Positions 45,948-58,175 of a DNA stretch of 64,000 bases are shown one piece after another. Numbering within the stretch: the first letter of the stretch is position 1; each line of letters opens with the position of its first letter. Both the position numbers and the translations under genes were made by a program. The stretch is from Phragmites australis (lineage: Eukaryota; Streptophyta; Magnoliopsida; Poales; Poaceae): positions 10,074,001-10,138,000 of the forward strand of contig NC_084940.1 of the NCBI RefSeq assembly GCF_958298935.1, read 5' to 3'. The notes under the pieces were generated by a model that worked only from the letters and a program-made list of their open reading frames with translations, was not told the DNA's origin and did not search any database.

Positions 45948-47174
45948 CCAAACCAACATTAGTGACACATCATTAGTGATGCATGACTAGAATCCGTCAC
46001 TAATAATTCATTAGTGGTGGATCTAGTGACAATGCGTCACTAATATCACCACAGGCTGGGACCCATATCAGACTCATCATTAATGATAATAGTGACAAGT
46101 TGTGACCACACCGGTCATTAGTGATGGGTAATAAAAACACATGTCACTAATGTGTGGGCGCACGGAGGCAACCTAGGCCTGGGCCGCACCGGCCTTTGGA
46201 ATCGGCCCACGGAAAGCGCGTGCATGGCAGATAAAAGGGGTGTGGGCCTTTAGGGTCCCCCCACGGCTAGAGGCACAGAGGGGGGAGAGAGAGACCAGCG
46301 AGTGAGAGGGCAGCAGCGGCGCAGTTTTTATTCTATGTTGCCCACGAGAACGACAGGGAGGCCAGTACTCACGGGGTTTTATGATGAAGAGTGACCACAG
46401 CAGACTCTTGCAGAGGGGGGGGGGCTCTCACAGTGGCGCACAGTGGCGGTGCCGGCAAGATCCGGCGACCATAGTCTAGACCCGCTCTAGACCGGTGTGA
46501 ATTGGCGGCCAAGGGGTGTGGGGCAGCGAGTGCTTTGGCCAGCGGTGGAGGGAAGCCAGAGGAAATGTGATGCACAGGTCAAGGCTGCGTGACAGACGAG
46601 CGATAGAGGTGGAGGGAAACATGACAGATGTAGAGGGTGGCGCTGACGGTTCAACGAAGGCAGCAACGATGAGCCAAGGAAGCTTTGGGTTTTGGTTGAA
46701 TATGTGAAATGTGTGTGTGATCGATTTATGTAGGTTGATGGTACGTAGACTTAAATTGCAGGTGTGTGCATTCTGTGTATGTGTGTATGAATGTTCTTGT
46801 CCTCTGTTATGTTCATGCATTTGTGGTTGCTCTGTTCTTGGGGATGGGCTGCAATGTGAAGAGAGGTGTGTTGAGTAGAGGGGGAAAGAAGGACGGCAGT
46901 GAGCTCTTCTTCGAGGATGTGTGCCCATCGATCAAGGACTGCAAGGCCAACGACAAAGGTCACAACCACATAGTGAACTTGGAGCAACAGTACTGATGAC
47001 GAATGAATTGTTTTTTTTGTTTCTAAACACTCATTAATGATGGTCACTGATGTGCAGTCATCAGTGATGGGTCTGGACCTGACCCATCACTAATGTTCAG
47101 TCATCAGTGATGGGCCTAGATTCGACCCATCACTGATGAGTCCACATTAGTGACGTGTTCGGAGTGACGTAGTG
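45948..47174. mobile_element. Non-autonomous CACTA element with a GC-rich interior
   Basis: The right end reads GGAGTGACGTAGTG, which is CACTACGTCACTCC in reverse complement. Subterminal motifs of the form ATTAGTGATG / CATCACTAAT recur at 45960-46155 and 47030-47160 in opposite orientations. The left TIR is degenerate, so its start near 45948 is approximate. The interior (46180-46990) is GC-rich and includes a 76-codon frame (46766-46996). It could be a captured gene fragment, but no donor is recognised. There is no CACTA transposase. Confidence 0.7.
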
Positions 47175-47219
47175 CTAAATGGTGCGCCCCCGCAAAGGCT
47201 CAAATCTCAGCCTCATTGA

Positions 47220-48411
47220 AGATGATGTTCACAACCTCAGGAGCTGGCTTCTCCTTATTATTGAAGGTGCACATGTTTCTTTCTTTCCAAATCTCCCAGG
47301 AGACAAGCATGGTAAGTGACTTCAAGTCTTTCTCTGATGAAGGAATTCAGTGTGCAAGGGAAGTCCACTAGCTAATAATCGAGGAGCTCTATGGCCATGC
47401 TTCAGGCAAGATGGCTGGCTGCCTTAGCTTCATGACAATACTTCACGAAACCATCATGGTAAAGGAGCATTCCGCAACCAGACGGAGGCAAGTCTCATTG
47501 GAGTTCTTGCATAGGAAGCAAACAGGGTTTCAAGGCCATTCCCTGCATGCAAGGCGATCCATATCTAGAGCATGTTCTGGGTGGCCAACCAGGCAAAGAA
47601 TTTGCATTTTGGTGGCACCCACATCCTCCAGACCAACTGAGTGAAGTTCATGCAAATAGAACCCTTGAACATCATGGTGTACATAGACCTAGTAGAGAAG
47701 GCCTCTTGGTCGGAGTATTTCCATGTTATGGAATCAGGGGCGCCAAGCTGAAGGTTTACTTCTCTTGTTACACTCCAAAGCCATATGAATTGAGTGATGT
47801 AGTCTCACGAGACGTGCTGGAGGGTGGTCATGTTAGAGATCCATGGCCTTTAAGTCATCACCTCCTGAAGAGGCACTACTTGGCTCCAGTATTCACGAAG
47901 AGCAGCGGTGCATGATCTTTTTGGCTTGAACCCCCTAGCCCAAGAGGAGTGCCAAAAGGATATTTTCTTGCCACTCCCAATGAAGATGGAAGTGGCAGCC
48001 ACGAAGAGCAGTCGGTTTGTGTTGTCGCATGGCACTTGCGTGCAACCCAATCCTTCTACATCATGCCCCACTCTTTCCATAGCCAACGCTATCTAATTAA
48101 GCGCACGACGAAAGAAATCAAGGTCCATGACCTTAAGGCCTCGAAGCGCTTTTGGCCTACAGACTTTTTTTCTAGCTGACCTTGCATTTGCGACCCGTGA
48201 TAGGCTTGCACCCCATCCAAAGAAATTGTCTCCTTGCTTTGTCAATTTGCCACAAGATTGAAGCTGGGGTTTTGATAGCCGACAGGAAGTGAATAGGTTG
48301 GGAGATCATCACAGCTTTCACAAGGGCAAAATGGCCCGACAGTGTCATGTTCTTCCCCTTCCAAGAAGTCATCTTCCCAATCACCTTGTCAACCATCAGT
48401 TGCAGGACCAA
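47220..48411 (-). pseudogene. LINE ORF2 C-terminal remnant (post-RT and zf-RVT)
   Basis: The - strand frame 48411-48172 reads LMVDKVIGKMTSWKGKNMTL, SGHFALVKAVMISQPIHFL and RRQFLWMGCKPITGRKCKV, the usual region after the RT. The frame 48086-47850 continues with NRLLFVAATSIFIGSGKKIS and FWHSSWARGFKP. The zf-RVT follows at 47625-47450 with MDRLACREWPWNPVCFLC. It shares this layout with the + strand LINE at 43830-45575 but is a different subfamily by sequence. Confidence 0.85.
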
Positions 48412-48534
48412 AGCCTACATATGACTAGTAGTATGTGGTAGTCCAAGGTAGGCGATCAAAAAATTGGAGGGGATCACTGGTAGGTCTGAAAGGATCATGG
48501 TTAGATCAATGTCCTCACATCGGATAGGAGTAAC

Positions 48535-48995
48535 CAATGTTATGGTGAAGTTGGTCTCCAATCCTGAGGCCTTACCAAAGGAGTGTAGTTGGTCTCTAGC
48601 CCTGAGGCCTTACCTTCACCGGCACCCGTTGAAACCTTGTGTGCACGTGGCCCGTGGAAGACAAATCGGTGGTGGCTGGAATCAAATAGGGACGTGTCAG
48701 TACGCGAAGTGCCAACAAGCCATGACATGGCACGTGCCAACAGGCCATGATGTGGCACTTATCGGCACTCCACGTCTCGACAAGCCATAATGTGGGACAT
48801 GTCGTCACTCCGTGTGCCGATAGGTCCCTGGGGTCCTTCAAAAGCCAAAGTGGCACCCACCCCCAATTAAACAGGCCTACCACATGTTCGCACGCAGAGT
48901 GCCGACAGGTCTCAGGGCCCACGACCACATAGGGACTTAGCATGCAGAGTGCTGATAGGTCCCTAGTCGGCACTCCGCGTGCCAATAGGTACTTA
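48535..48995. repeat. Cluster of GTGCCGATAGGTCC / GTCGGCACTCCG motifs
   Basis: At least seven variants of GTGCC(G/A)A(T/C)AGG(T/C)C and its partner TCGGCACTCC recur at 48700-48990. A 41-bp duplication ending CCTGAGGCCTTACC lies at 48555-48613. The cluster sits where the LINE RT should be. Confidence 0.65.
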
Positions 48996-49099
48996 TTCTT
49001 GCAATTTTGTCAATTTAGCTATTATTTTTATAATTTTCTAATAAAATAATATTATAAAAAATCTTGTATTTGTTGGGTCCTTCCATGACCCTCTTGCGA

Positions 49100-51950
49100 G
49101 CACATACAAAAGAATAGGTAGGTCGTCATCATGGACGCAAAAGGATCCCGCGTGAGTCCAAGGAGGGCGCCGCCCATCAGAATGGTGTAGCTGCCACCGA
49201 GGACAAGTTCACCAGCAGCTCAGGGCCTTCTTCGCACAGGATGTCATCATTGCCTTGGAGTCGATCCCCGCTGCCATCGTCATTGCTTGTTAGCCTTAAG
49301 AGCTCAGTCAGAGCGCCTATGGTAGGCTCTGACAGAGTGGTAGAGCTGCATTTGTGCACGCTGGGTTACTGGCATCTAACGCTTCTTTGAGAGACACTCG
49401 CTCCTCCATAGCTAAGATGAATCATAGACACGGAGGGTCCACTTGCACCGAGTCAAAGGCATTGTGGCTATTGGCTATGGTTACTATGTAGTAGGAAGGA
49501 GCACTAGATTTGGCACCGAGGCCATCGAGTTGTTGCCACTGATCGGTGATAGAGCTACCAAAGGTGGTTGCACAGCTTCCATGGCACTTAAGGTCACCGG
49601 CAGATCACGAAGGATCCGTGCAAAGGCCATAATGACCTTGACCGTTGACACCACGATGATTTTGTTGCTCCATCCTCCTGCCCACCGAAGGGCGGCTTGT
49701 CTGTTAGGTCCTGAGCACCCAGAGGTGCAAACGGGGACGATGGCCCTAAGTTGACATCATAGGTGGTCTCCCTGAGAATGTGGTTATTGGTTTGGCGAAG
49801 CCAACACCCCTGCTCAGTTTGAGACATGGCTTCCCAAGCGCGAATGGAAAGCATGAAGTTGCAAACCCACCCGTCTAGGTAGTTGGGATCCCCTGCATTG
49901 AAAACATGAGCAGCAAGAGAAAAGATGCAGGTTGTGGACTCTTGTGCGACCGACACCGTGGTGGGGAGCTTGAAAACGGGTAGTGTCGAGGGTGGCGGTG
50001 ATGATTGCGCCGCTCCCACACCCATTGAGGGAAGCAGAACAGAAAGCTGAGTGCTAGAAAGATGCAGGGGAGGGTATGTCATTGCTTGATGAAGCCGCCC
50101 ACTGCCTCGGAGGTGATGGCCTCTTTGTCACATACGGGCGCAAGTTGGTTGGCACTCTAGATCAAAGGAGTGCCCATGTCCACCAGCTCCAAGGTGCGGT
50201 GACACCTCCCCCCCCCCTCCTTCGTGTCCAGAGCTGCCAGCATGGTGACGGGGCGGTGACTTCGTTCGGTCATTGCGTGGTGGCATGTGGCTTAGTTGGT
50301 CACCCACCCTGCGACTCCCACCGTACCCCAGCCTTGGCCCGTCCCCACCACTATTGTCACGACGATGACAATATGCATGTGGTCGTGGGTGATCATCCCC
50401 AGATGCTCTACAGCTACCGCCATTGTGATCACTCTAAGCATGGCATGGCACGGTCATCATCAGTCGCATCCTTAGCGGATGGGTCAGCGAAGGTCGTCAC
50501 TCGGTCTGGATCTAGCTCGACATCAATTTTCCTACGGAACCACGAGAACTTGTTCGTCAGGAGCCCCGACATGGGGCGTCGAAGGTTGGTCATGGAGGAA
50601 AACGGGACACACCAAGAAGTCCTCAACAACATCAAGGTGGATGAGGACCCATAACTTGGTCATGTACTGCCACCTCTCGATCGGAGTTGTGGAGACCTAC
50701 AGGTAAGAGGAGGAGCTGGTCGCTGATTGATACATGAATGTTAGCCAAATTACCTTTGGATGGCTAAGGTTTGGCATCCAAGCCCACAGGTTGACGATGC
50801 TCGTATCTGCGAGGTGTAGCAAGTCGAACTCAATATGTTCCGGGGAGCAGGTGATCGATGATCCACTCTAGAATCTCTAGCGACCACACTTGGATGAGGA
50901 TGCCTTCAAGACAGAGCTAGGCGCAGAAGAAGAAGGTCGCATCCATAGGTTGACTAAGACTTTGCCACAGCTGCAGGTAGAGATGTACCCCCGTTGCGCT
51001 TGATTGTCCTCAAACCAAGGCCTTGGCATAGTGGCTCTTGTGCTCGAACTTGATCAAGTAGGGCTTGGGATAGTGGTTGGAGACTGTGACATCCCTGTGG
51101 CAAAGTAGAAGGGTGTCGAGCACAGCATCTTCGATCTACTATGTGCCACCCTCCACGGGCAAATTGAGTGCCCAAGAGACAAGTGTCAAGCACTCCCATT
51201 CCTTAAGCTCCCGAGCACAATCGAACAAGAGAGGGATGAGGCAACCGTCTTCATCCAGATAAAGATTGGGGTCACTAAGGAGCACCATCTCACCGCGACG
51301 GGCCTGGTGGCATGGCATAGAGCCAGTGTGGGTGGCAAGAAGACCGTCGGTGAGACTGCATGGTTGCGCTATTTCTTGTTGACAGGGAGAGGACATTGTC
51401 AGAACCTCACTTTGTGACCCTACCAGCAACAATTTAGATAGTGGACGGGGTCACTGCACGTAGCCACGTGGTGGTCCATGGCCAGGCAGTGGTAGTAGGT
51501 CCCCTTGGGGACCCTTTTGAAGGGGAACTAGACGGAGAGTCCTGAGAAGGGCTGCTTGGGAGTCATGGTCGACAGTGAATGCCCACATCGCCACAATCAT
51601 CTGCATTAGATCGGCGTCCAATCAAGCTCTAGCTCAAGCCACCCACGTGTCGTCGCCCGAGAAGCTATCGTGCCCAGATGTGACTGCCTTAGGGGGGAGG
51701 CCGCGTAGGAGCACCATGATGACAGAGACATCGCAGATGATCCCGTGAAGAGTGAAGATGGCAAGAGGGGTGATGCAACTTCTATGCAGGAGCAGGCCAC
51801 GCCAGGCTAGGTTGTAGGGGATGATTACTACTACCACAATGAGCTTGGGTAGGCGCAGTAAAGGAGAAGCCACCTAGGAGTGGGTAGGTAGGAGGGAGTG
51901 AATGCGGGGAAGGGAGCCGCAGCGACCTAGCAACATCCGCATAAGTGCGG
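49100..51950 (-). pseudogene. LINE ORF1 (gag-like, CCHC zinc knuckle) remnant
   Basis: At 51535-51420 the - strand reads YYHCLAMDHHVATCSDPVHY, then LNCCW, a stop and GHKVRF. This is a decayed tandem CCHC knuckle. Downstream, near 50830-50620, DTSIVNLWAWMPNL and LWVLIHLDVVEDFL fit the conserved end of grass LINE ORF1 proteins. A 162-codon frame at 50082-49594 continues it, with DPNYLDGWVCNFMLSIRAWE. Stops and shifts are frequent. In intact elements ORF1 binds element RNA. The GC-rich composition opens many frames on the + strand that are not genes. Confidence 0.68.
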
Positions 51951-52239
51951 GCAACAGGAGCGCGAGCGATTGAGCGGTCGATAGTAAAGCATCGAGGGTC
52001 GGATCTGGGTGGGATGGGTCAATCTGCCCAAAACCCGAGCCAGACTAATGACCTAGGCTAAGATTTGGCGACTCCAAGCTAGGCCAAGGTTGGCACAAGG
52101 TGCGGCTGATGCGAACATCGCAAGCGAGGTGTAGTCAAAGCATAAGAAGGGGGAAGTGGTAATGGTGGTGGTAGAGGGGGTGGGGGAAGTAACGAAGGTG
52201 GTGGAAGAGGGAGAAAGATGGCTAGCTCTAGCCGTGGCG

Positions 52240-53190
52240 GCCGGGGTCAGCGGGAGGGAGCGAAGGGGCTTACCTATCTCGCATTCTGGCCGCGCACGCC
52301 ACCCACCGATCATCACGTGGCCTCGAGATACGGGCGCGCCGACTCCACGGCACCAACACGGCTAGCTCCACCACCCCTTTCCGTGCCACACACGGGGCCA
52401 TCAATCCCGAGGTCCTGCCCGTCCGTTGTGCACGTGCGTGCGTGCACGACTCGCTAATGCTGAGCTCCACCGACCGATCAGCCATCGCCGCAGCCACTTG
52501 ACTTGATGGCCGGTGCTGCTCCCGTGCAGTGTTCGTGAGTACCGCCTCTGGCTCAGATTTCTTTTTCTAACCCATGCGTATAGATCCCAGAAACCGAGTT
52601 GAAGAGAGCTCTTTGTACGTGTGTTTTCTACATGCATTATTTCTCCGGGCGCAAATCATCGTGTGATGTTTTACACCACTGCAAGAACATAGATGTTGTG
52701 CTTCTTTATACGATACACGGAGGACCTGTCTCCGAGTCGGGTGATCAGCACGTGAACACAGGGTGGACCCAAGAGGCTCTATGCCGCTTGAACTCTTATT
52801 TTCAGTGGACTATAATGAATTTATATATTTTTAAAAAATTGTAAAGATATACACTCACTTAATTTTTAGACTGAATCTGTCCTGCGTGATGAACACTACT
52901 CTTGCTTGGCCCTTAAGTCAAGAGGACAACGGTGGGGCATGGGTTGCACCGTTACATCGCTAGCTAGCCCTAAACACGTCGTCCACTTTGCGACCAGAAC
53001 ATACGCACCGGTGCCTTCTTTTACAAACACACTCACCTTCATTACAAAAAGCACTCGATCGCAATTCACAAAGACGTCAAAAAGGGGGTGCACGTGGTGT
53101 TGTACGATTTGGTAAAATTCAAGGGAACAAATGAATTCAAGTTGGTTGGGACCTTAGCTTAGACTCATGGTCTAGAAAGTCCCCTTGCTA
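52240..53190. repeat. Block X, copy 2
   Basis: The block matches 31640-32850 in order and orientation (see that entry for landmarks). It keeps the TAGCTA site at 52961-52966 without the Stowaway MITE. A CACGTGG motif lies at 52315. No gene was recognised. Confidence 0.75.
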
Positions 53191-53743
53191 AAGAACGCTA
53201 AGCTTGAATGCTTGATAGGGTTTGATGATGATAGATTCATGGACGGATACAGAAAGAATTTGACCATTACTTTTTGTTTGGGGCCTACATGCCTCTTCCT
53301 GCTTTCACGCGTTTATATGTTTCCATTTTCATCTTTCTTTCCACTTCCACAGAAAATACAATTTTACATCTACTTATATACACAGGTTTAATATTATCCG
53401 TCAATACTTCTCACCTGATATTTATCTATCTATTGATTCTCTCACTTACCCTTTAATTTTTTTCATTTCTATATTTCTAACACGAATCTCGATATAATAA
53501 ACAGCCATAATAAACTATACATATGCATGCGCACATAATTTCCTTGTTTCATTCTTTTCTCTGGTTAAAAGGCTCAATTGGGAGCACTGTGTTGCATAGT
53601 GAAACAACTGTAAAAAAATGAGAGTCGCAAAGGTAAAGCCAAAGGAATACAAAAGGGAAACACTGCAGGTGGAGTCAAGCTCTCTTACAAACCATGCTTT
53701 AAGGTGTTCCACTAAGAGTGCGACAATTTTTTTAAATTCTTGT
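53191..53743. other. Spacer between block X copy 2 and the CACTA cluster
   Basis: AT-rich text with short open frames only. Nothing recognised. Confidence 0.45.
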
Positions 53744-54170
53744 ACACTACGTGAAAAAAATTATTAATAACGGATGATAACTGGTATTAATGACATGTTC
53801 TATACACGTCACTCTTATCACGTCACTAATGATAGGTCATTAGTGACGGGTGATAACTCGTCACTAATAAAGTCATTAGTGACGGATCATAACCGTGACC
53901 CGACATTAATATTCAGTCATTAGTAATGGATCGTAACTATAACCCGTCACTATTGACTAAATATTAGTGATGGATTGTAATCTTGACCAGTCACTAATGA
54001 TAAATGAATATTTTTTATATTTCTTAACACAGAAAAGTTAAAAAAATATATTTTTTCAACCGAGCCATCCCAACGCAGATCCATCTCATATGCCTCACAA
54101 GACATATTTTTTCATATTATTTTTAAGTTTACGTTCCATGAGATTCAAACTCACGACCTCCTTCTCACAC
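53744..54170 (+). mobile_element. 5' arm of a CACTA element (CACTACGTGAAAAAAAT)
   Basis: The arm opens with the CACTA terminus CACTACGTGAAAAA. Alternating GTCATTAGTGACGG / CCGTCACTAAT units follow to 54000, then text shared with 61080-61260 (GAGCCATCCCAACG, TTTTTCATATTATTTTTAA) and a tRNA-like segment at 54120-54165. The matching 3' end was not found. The element runs into the palindrome at 54171. Confidence 0.75.
54115..54170 (-). other. tRNA-like segment (B-box part) in CACTA arm
   Basis: On the - strand GAGGTCGTGAGTTTGAATCTC resembles a tRNA T-arm with B box (GAGTTTGAATC against GGTTCGANTCC). The A-box half is not clear here. Confidence 0.4.
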
Positions 54171-56315
54171 GTGTATTTGTGCTATGTACAAAACATGGTA
54201 TGCTAATATGCGAAGGGAACATTTATGTTTCATAAGAGACGACGACGAGGAGAACAAAGCACTTGGGAAATCACTGTTTCCAAACTAATATAGTTTGTTG
54301 CTGAGGTTCATTTGGCTCAAGGAGTAAAGAATATAAGGTACAGCTTTACTATATATGAAACTAGCTTTGACAACAAAGATTACACAAACCATGCGCATTT
54401 TAGCGCTGAGAACTATAAAAATAGAAAGAAAAAAATGCCACTGCTGGTTAGGCAATCACCTTTTAGTTGGTCCAATAGAGTATTTTGGGTCTATTTGGAA
54501 AGAATGAACTTCGCAGCATACTGTTCATTTCCCATATGAATCGGCTAAAATTGGTCGCCTTGGAGTTGGACCACTCTTAAAGTTTTTATATTATACCACT
54601 GCATAAGAAATCATCAAAAGAGATAAGTTATTAATGATGGCTACTTAGTACACGTTAATAATGCACTATTAGTGACAGGTTAAATAACGACCCGTCACTA
54701 ATATGTGGCTCGGGTTAGAACTCGGTCAAGACCTGTCACTAATAAGGGGTCATTAGTGACGACGAGGGAATAGCCCGTCACTAAAGATAGTAGTGACGGG
54801 TCACCTCAAAACTCGTCAATAATGATAGAGTCATTAGTGACGGGTAGAGAGATCACACTTATTAGTGACGGGTGACCTCAAAGCTCGTTACTAATGATGG
54901 AGTCATTAGTGATGGGTAGAGAGAACATACTCATTAGTGACAAGTGATCTTAAAGCTCCTCACTAGTGATAAAGTCATTAGTGACGGACAGAGAGATCAT
55001 ACTCATTAGTGACGGATTACCTAAAGACCCGTCACTAATGAGTAAGTCATTAGTGACGAGTAGAGAAGGCACACTCATTAGTGACGGGTGATAAAGACAC
55101 CCGTCACTAATGGTTGACTCATTAGTGATGGACCTTTAGATGACCCGCTACTAATGACTGGTTAGATCCTGAGTCATTGCTGGTAGGATAAAAAATTCAT
55201 AACTTTTTATACTAACTCAGATGGGAAAATACTAATATTAGTAGAAATGTACCTTATATTAGTACAAATGTACCTTATAGTATAAAAAAGTTATGAATTT
55301 TTTACCCTACCAACAATGATTTAGGATCTGACTAGTCATTAGTAATAGGTCACCTAAAAGCTCGTCACTAATAAGTCAACTATTAGTGACAGGTGTCTTT
55401 ATCACCCGTCACTAATGAGCGTGTCCTCTCTACTCATCACTAATGATTGACTCATTAGTGACGGGCCTTTAGTTAACCTGTCACTAATGAGTATGATCTC
55501 TCTACCCGTCATTAATAGTGACAAGCTTTGAGATCATCCGTCACTAATGAGTGTGCCCTCTCTACCCATCACTAATGACTCCATCATTAATAATGAGCTT
55601 TGAAGTCACCCGTCACTGATGAGTGTGATCTCTCTATTCGTCATTAATGACTCCATTATTATTGACGGGTTTTGATGTGACCTGTCACTACTATCTTTAG
55701 TGACGGACTATTCCTCGTCGTCACTAATGACCCCTCATTAGTGACGGGTCTTGACCGAGTCACAACCCGGGCCACATATTAGTGACGGATCGTTATTTAA
55801 CCTGTCACTAATAGTGCATCAGTAACGTGACTGAGCAGCCATCACTAATGACTTGTCTCTTTTCATGATTTCTTATGCAGTGGTATAATATAAAAATGTT
55901 AAGAGTGGTCCAACTCCAAGGCGACGAATTTTAGCTAATTCATGTGGGAAATGAACAGTATGCTACGAAGTTCATTCTTTCCAAATAGACCTAAAATACC
56001 CATTTGGACCAACTAAAAGGTGATTGCCTAACCAGCAGTGGCGTGTTTTTTTTTCTTCTATTTTTATAGTTCTAAGCGCTAAAACGCATGGTTTGTGTAA
56101 TCTTTGTTGTCAAAGCTAGTTTCATATATAGTAAAACTGTACCTTATATTCTTTACTCCTTGAGCCAAATGAACCTCAGCAACAAACCAGAAGAGTATAT
56201 TAGTTTGGAAACAGTGATTTCTCAAGTGCTTTGTTCTCCTCGTCGTCGTCTCTTATGAAACATAAATGTTCCCTTCGCATATTAGCATATCATGTTTTGT
56301 ACATGACACAAATAC
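54171..56315. repeat. Giant inverted repeat (foldback), ~1.04-kb arms with 66-bp loop
   Basis: The arms are 54171-55211 and 55278-56315, the loop 55212-55277. Outer landmarks paired across the axis are GTATTTGTG, CTAATATGCGAAGGGAACAT, GACGACGACGAGGAGAACAA and CTTGGAGTTGGACCACTCTT. Inner ones are CACTGCATAAGAAATCAT and ATAACTTTTTATACT. The inner ~0.65 kb of each arm consists of alternating CATTAGTGACGGGT-type CACTA subterminal repeats. Arms look about 90 % alike by eye. There is no open frame of note. A transcript through the axis would fold into a long hairpin. Confidence 0.92.
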
Positions 56316-56779
56316 TGGAGGCAACTTCAACTATGTACTAATTGTTATCTCAGTGTGTTTTATTAAGGTAGTTTCGATGCTAAACCTACTATTAATGTTA
56401 CTCTCACTGTCAACCTACAGATGTACACAATACTATAGAAAAAGTCATCAGTACCGGCTAAAAACACTATAAGTGGTAGTTTCTGAATCGACACTGATTA
56501 CTCGGTATTAATAGTTCACAACTATCGATCCGGCTCGAGAACTAACACTGATACTCAAACTATCAGTGCTGGTTTGTAGGATAAGCTAGCATTGATGGGC
56601 CCTCCCCTCACTGTATAGAATCTAGCTAATCTAACTAAACATTACACATGCATCACAAATAGTTATCACATCCCCATTCCAGAACACAGATATACATCCA
56701 GAAACTTCAATTTAACTCAAGTCAATCGTACAATATAGTTATACATATATTACGTACTTATCCAAATATCTATATATCA

Positions 56780-57534
56780 TTACACTTGAACATTTGTCTG
56801 GGCATGTAAACTGAGATAATTTATATAGTTGAAATCTACAATATTGTATCCTAGTACTTCATCGATATAAATTAATGCACTCTCTTTCACTTCAGATGGA
56901 CGACACGATGCTTTACCATAGATAGTAAATAATGTCTTCTTAGCTGATTCATTCCATATTAAATGAAACCTTATATCAGCCTGAAAATTGCCTTCAGCAG
57001 TGCGAACCACTTCAGGGCCATAATAGCTTAACCCAAGCTGCTCCATGGCTTAAGCTAAGATAGCATGAAATCTAATTGTCGTAAAGTTATCACCAAAAAT
57101 ATCCTACAAGTATAAAAAATATGAAAATAATACACGTAACAGTCATATATATCAAAACAAACAGATTACATATTATTGTACCATATCATATTCATTGAAC
57201 TGAGCAAGCTTCTCACTGATCGAAGCCAAATCCTCTTCGCCCTCCTCAAGTGCTTTTATTTAAAAAGAGTTGTAGTCAGGCAAAAAGAACCCATGCTCAT
57301 CAAGCACTTTCAGACACCCTTCCACGACTGTTTCCTCAGCATGCAACACAATCGGTGATGCATTGCCATAGGCCCTAATAGTGATATCCTCAATACTTTC
57401 TCCCCTTGCACGTATGTCAAAAGAGATAGATAGCTTCATAAAATTCTTTCCATCTACCGTGGATTGCACCAAAGGTATAGTACCACCTATCGGAGGGATG
57501 ACTTCTTTATGCCATAGGATCGGTTTCAATACCT
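56780..57534 (-). pseudogene. Broken gene copy in CACTA: two dsRBD-like modules
   Basis: After an acceptor CATATAG at 57533, the - strand reads VLKPILWHKEVIPPIGGT, then KLSISFDIRARGESI and YGNASPIVLHAEETVVEG. An in-frame TAA follows DYNSF, but homologous-looking text (KALEEGEEDLASISEKLAQF) continues. An intron-like gap ends at TTGTAG before DIFGDNFTTIRFHAILA, another stop, and MEQLGLSYYGPEVV, YGKASCRPSEVKESALIYID. Both modules share a pattern (YG-AS, then a helix with A/E and a terminal hydrophobic face) like the C-terminal half of a double-stranded-RNA-binding fold. That fold call is tentative. An upstream exon near 57809-57689 (starting MDPDDSF) is possible but does not join in phase. It is most likely a captured or element-borne gene, now inactive. 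Confidence 0.5.
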
Positions 57535-58175
57535 ATATGATAGGATGATATGAATTGAGCCTAATGTACTATAAACTCAATTAAATTGTTGTGTCCTAAT
57601 GAAAGTAGCAAGACCACATCCAGATCACAACTCAGAGGATGCTACGATTACTAGAAAAACAATGAGGAAGAAAAAGAAAAAAGGTTACTATGCTCGGACT
57701 CAATCATAGCTGGCGTGGGGTCATCACCAGGGACGCCGCTGCTGGGGGAATGCTTGGAGGGTAGTGGATGCCTAGTGCACAAACTGATGAAGGAGTCATC
57801 GGGATCCATCTGAGGCCGCCACGGCCACGATCAAGGCCCCCGCCGCTACCTTAATTCATCGTTCTAACCCTAACAGGTGGAGAGGGTGGCAATGTCATGC
57901 TGTGGTGGAGGGGGAGGATGACAGCAGCCTCGGGTTCATGGTACGAACGACGATGGCGTCGGGAGGAGGAGGGGCTCACGCAGCAGCGGCGGAGAAGGAG
58001 GGCGCAAACGTGAGCAAAGATAAGAGTGGTCGAGAGAGACAAATGAGTGGATGAGAGTGGTCGAGCAGCGGATGAGAGTGGTCCAGACGTGAGCGGAGAT
58101 GAGCTGGCCAAGCGGACGTGAGTGGATAGGAACCAAAGGCCGATTGAACCAAAATTTTAGGTCCATTTCAATCAT
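57535..58175. other. GC-rich leader inside the CACTA element
   Basis: The segment is Ser/Arg/Leu-rich when translated on the - strand and opens several overlapping frames by composition. It may hold the 5' UTR and first exon of the captured gene copy. No domain was recognised. Confidence 0.35.

Larger units (their letters stand above)
47200..52050 (-). mobile_element. LINE (L1-type) remnant on the - strand with ORF1 and ORF2 pieces
   Basis: Read on the - strand, ORF1-like sequence (51950-49100) comes first, followed by the C-terminal part of ORF2 (48411-47220). The endonuclease and most of the RT are missing, replaced by the repeat-rich segment 48430-49100. The order and shared strand suggest one internally deleted LINE. 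Two separate fragments are possible. Confidence 0.7.

Noticed and set aside
49443..51262. Several + strand frames of 60-192 codons
   Set aside because: They are complements of a GC-rich LINE ORF1 remnant on the - strand and show no domains.
54597..55882. A separate CACTA element with CACTGCATAAGAAATC ends
   Set aside because: Inverted pairing continues on both sides beyond these ends, and the flanks TAC and GTA are inverted rather than direct repeats, so no separate insertion is shown.
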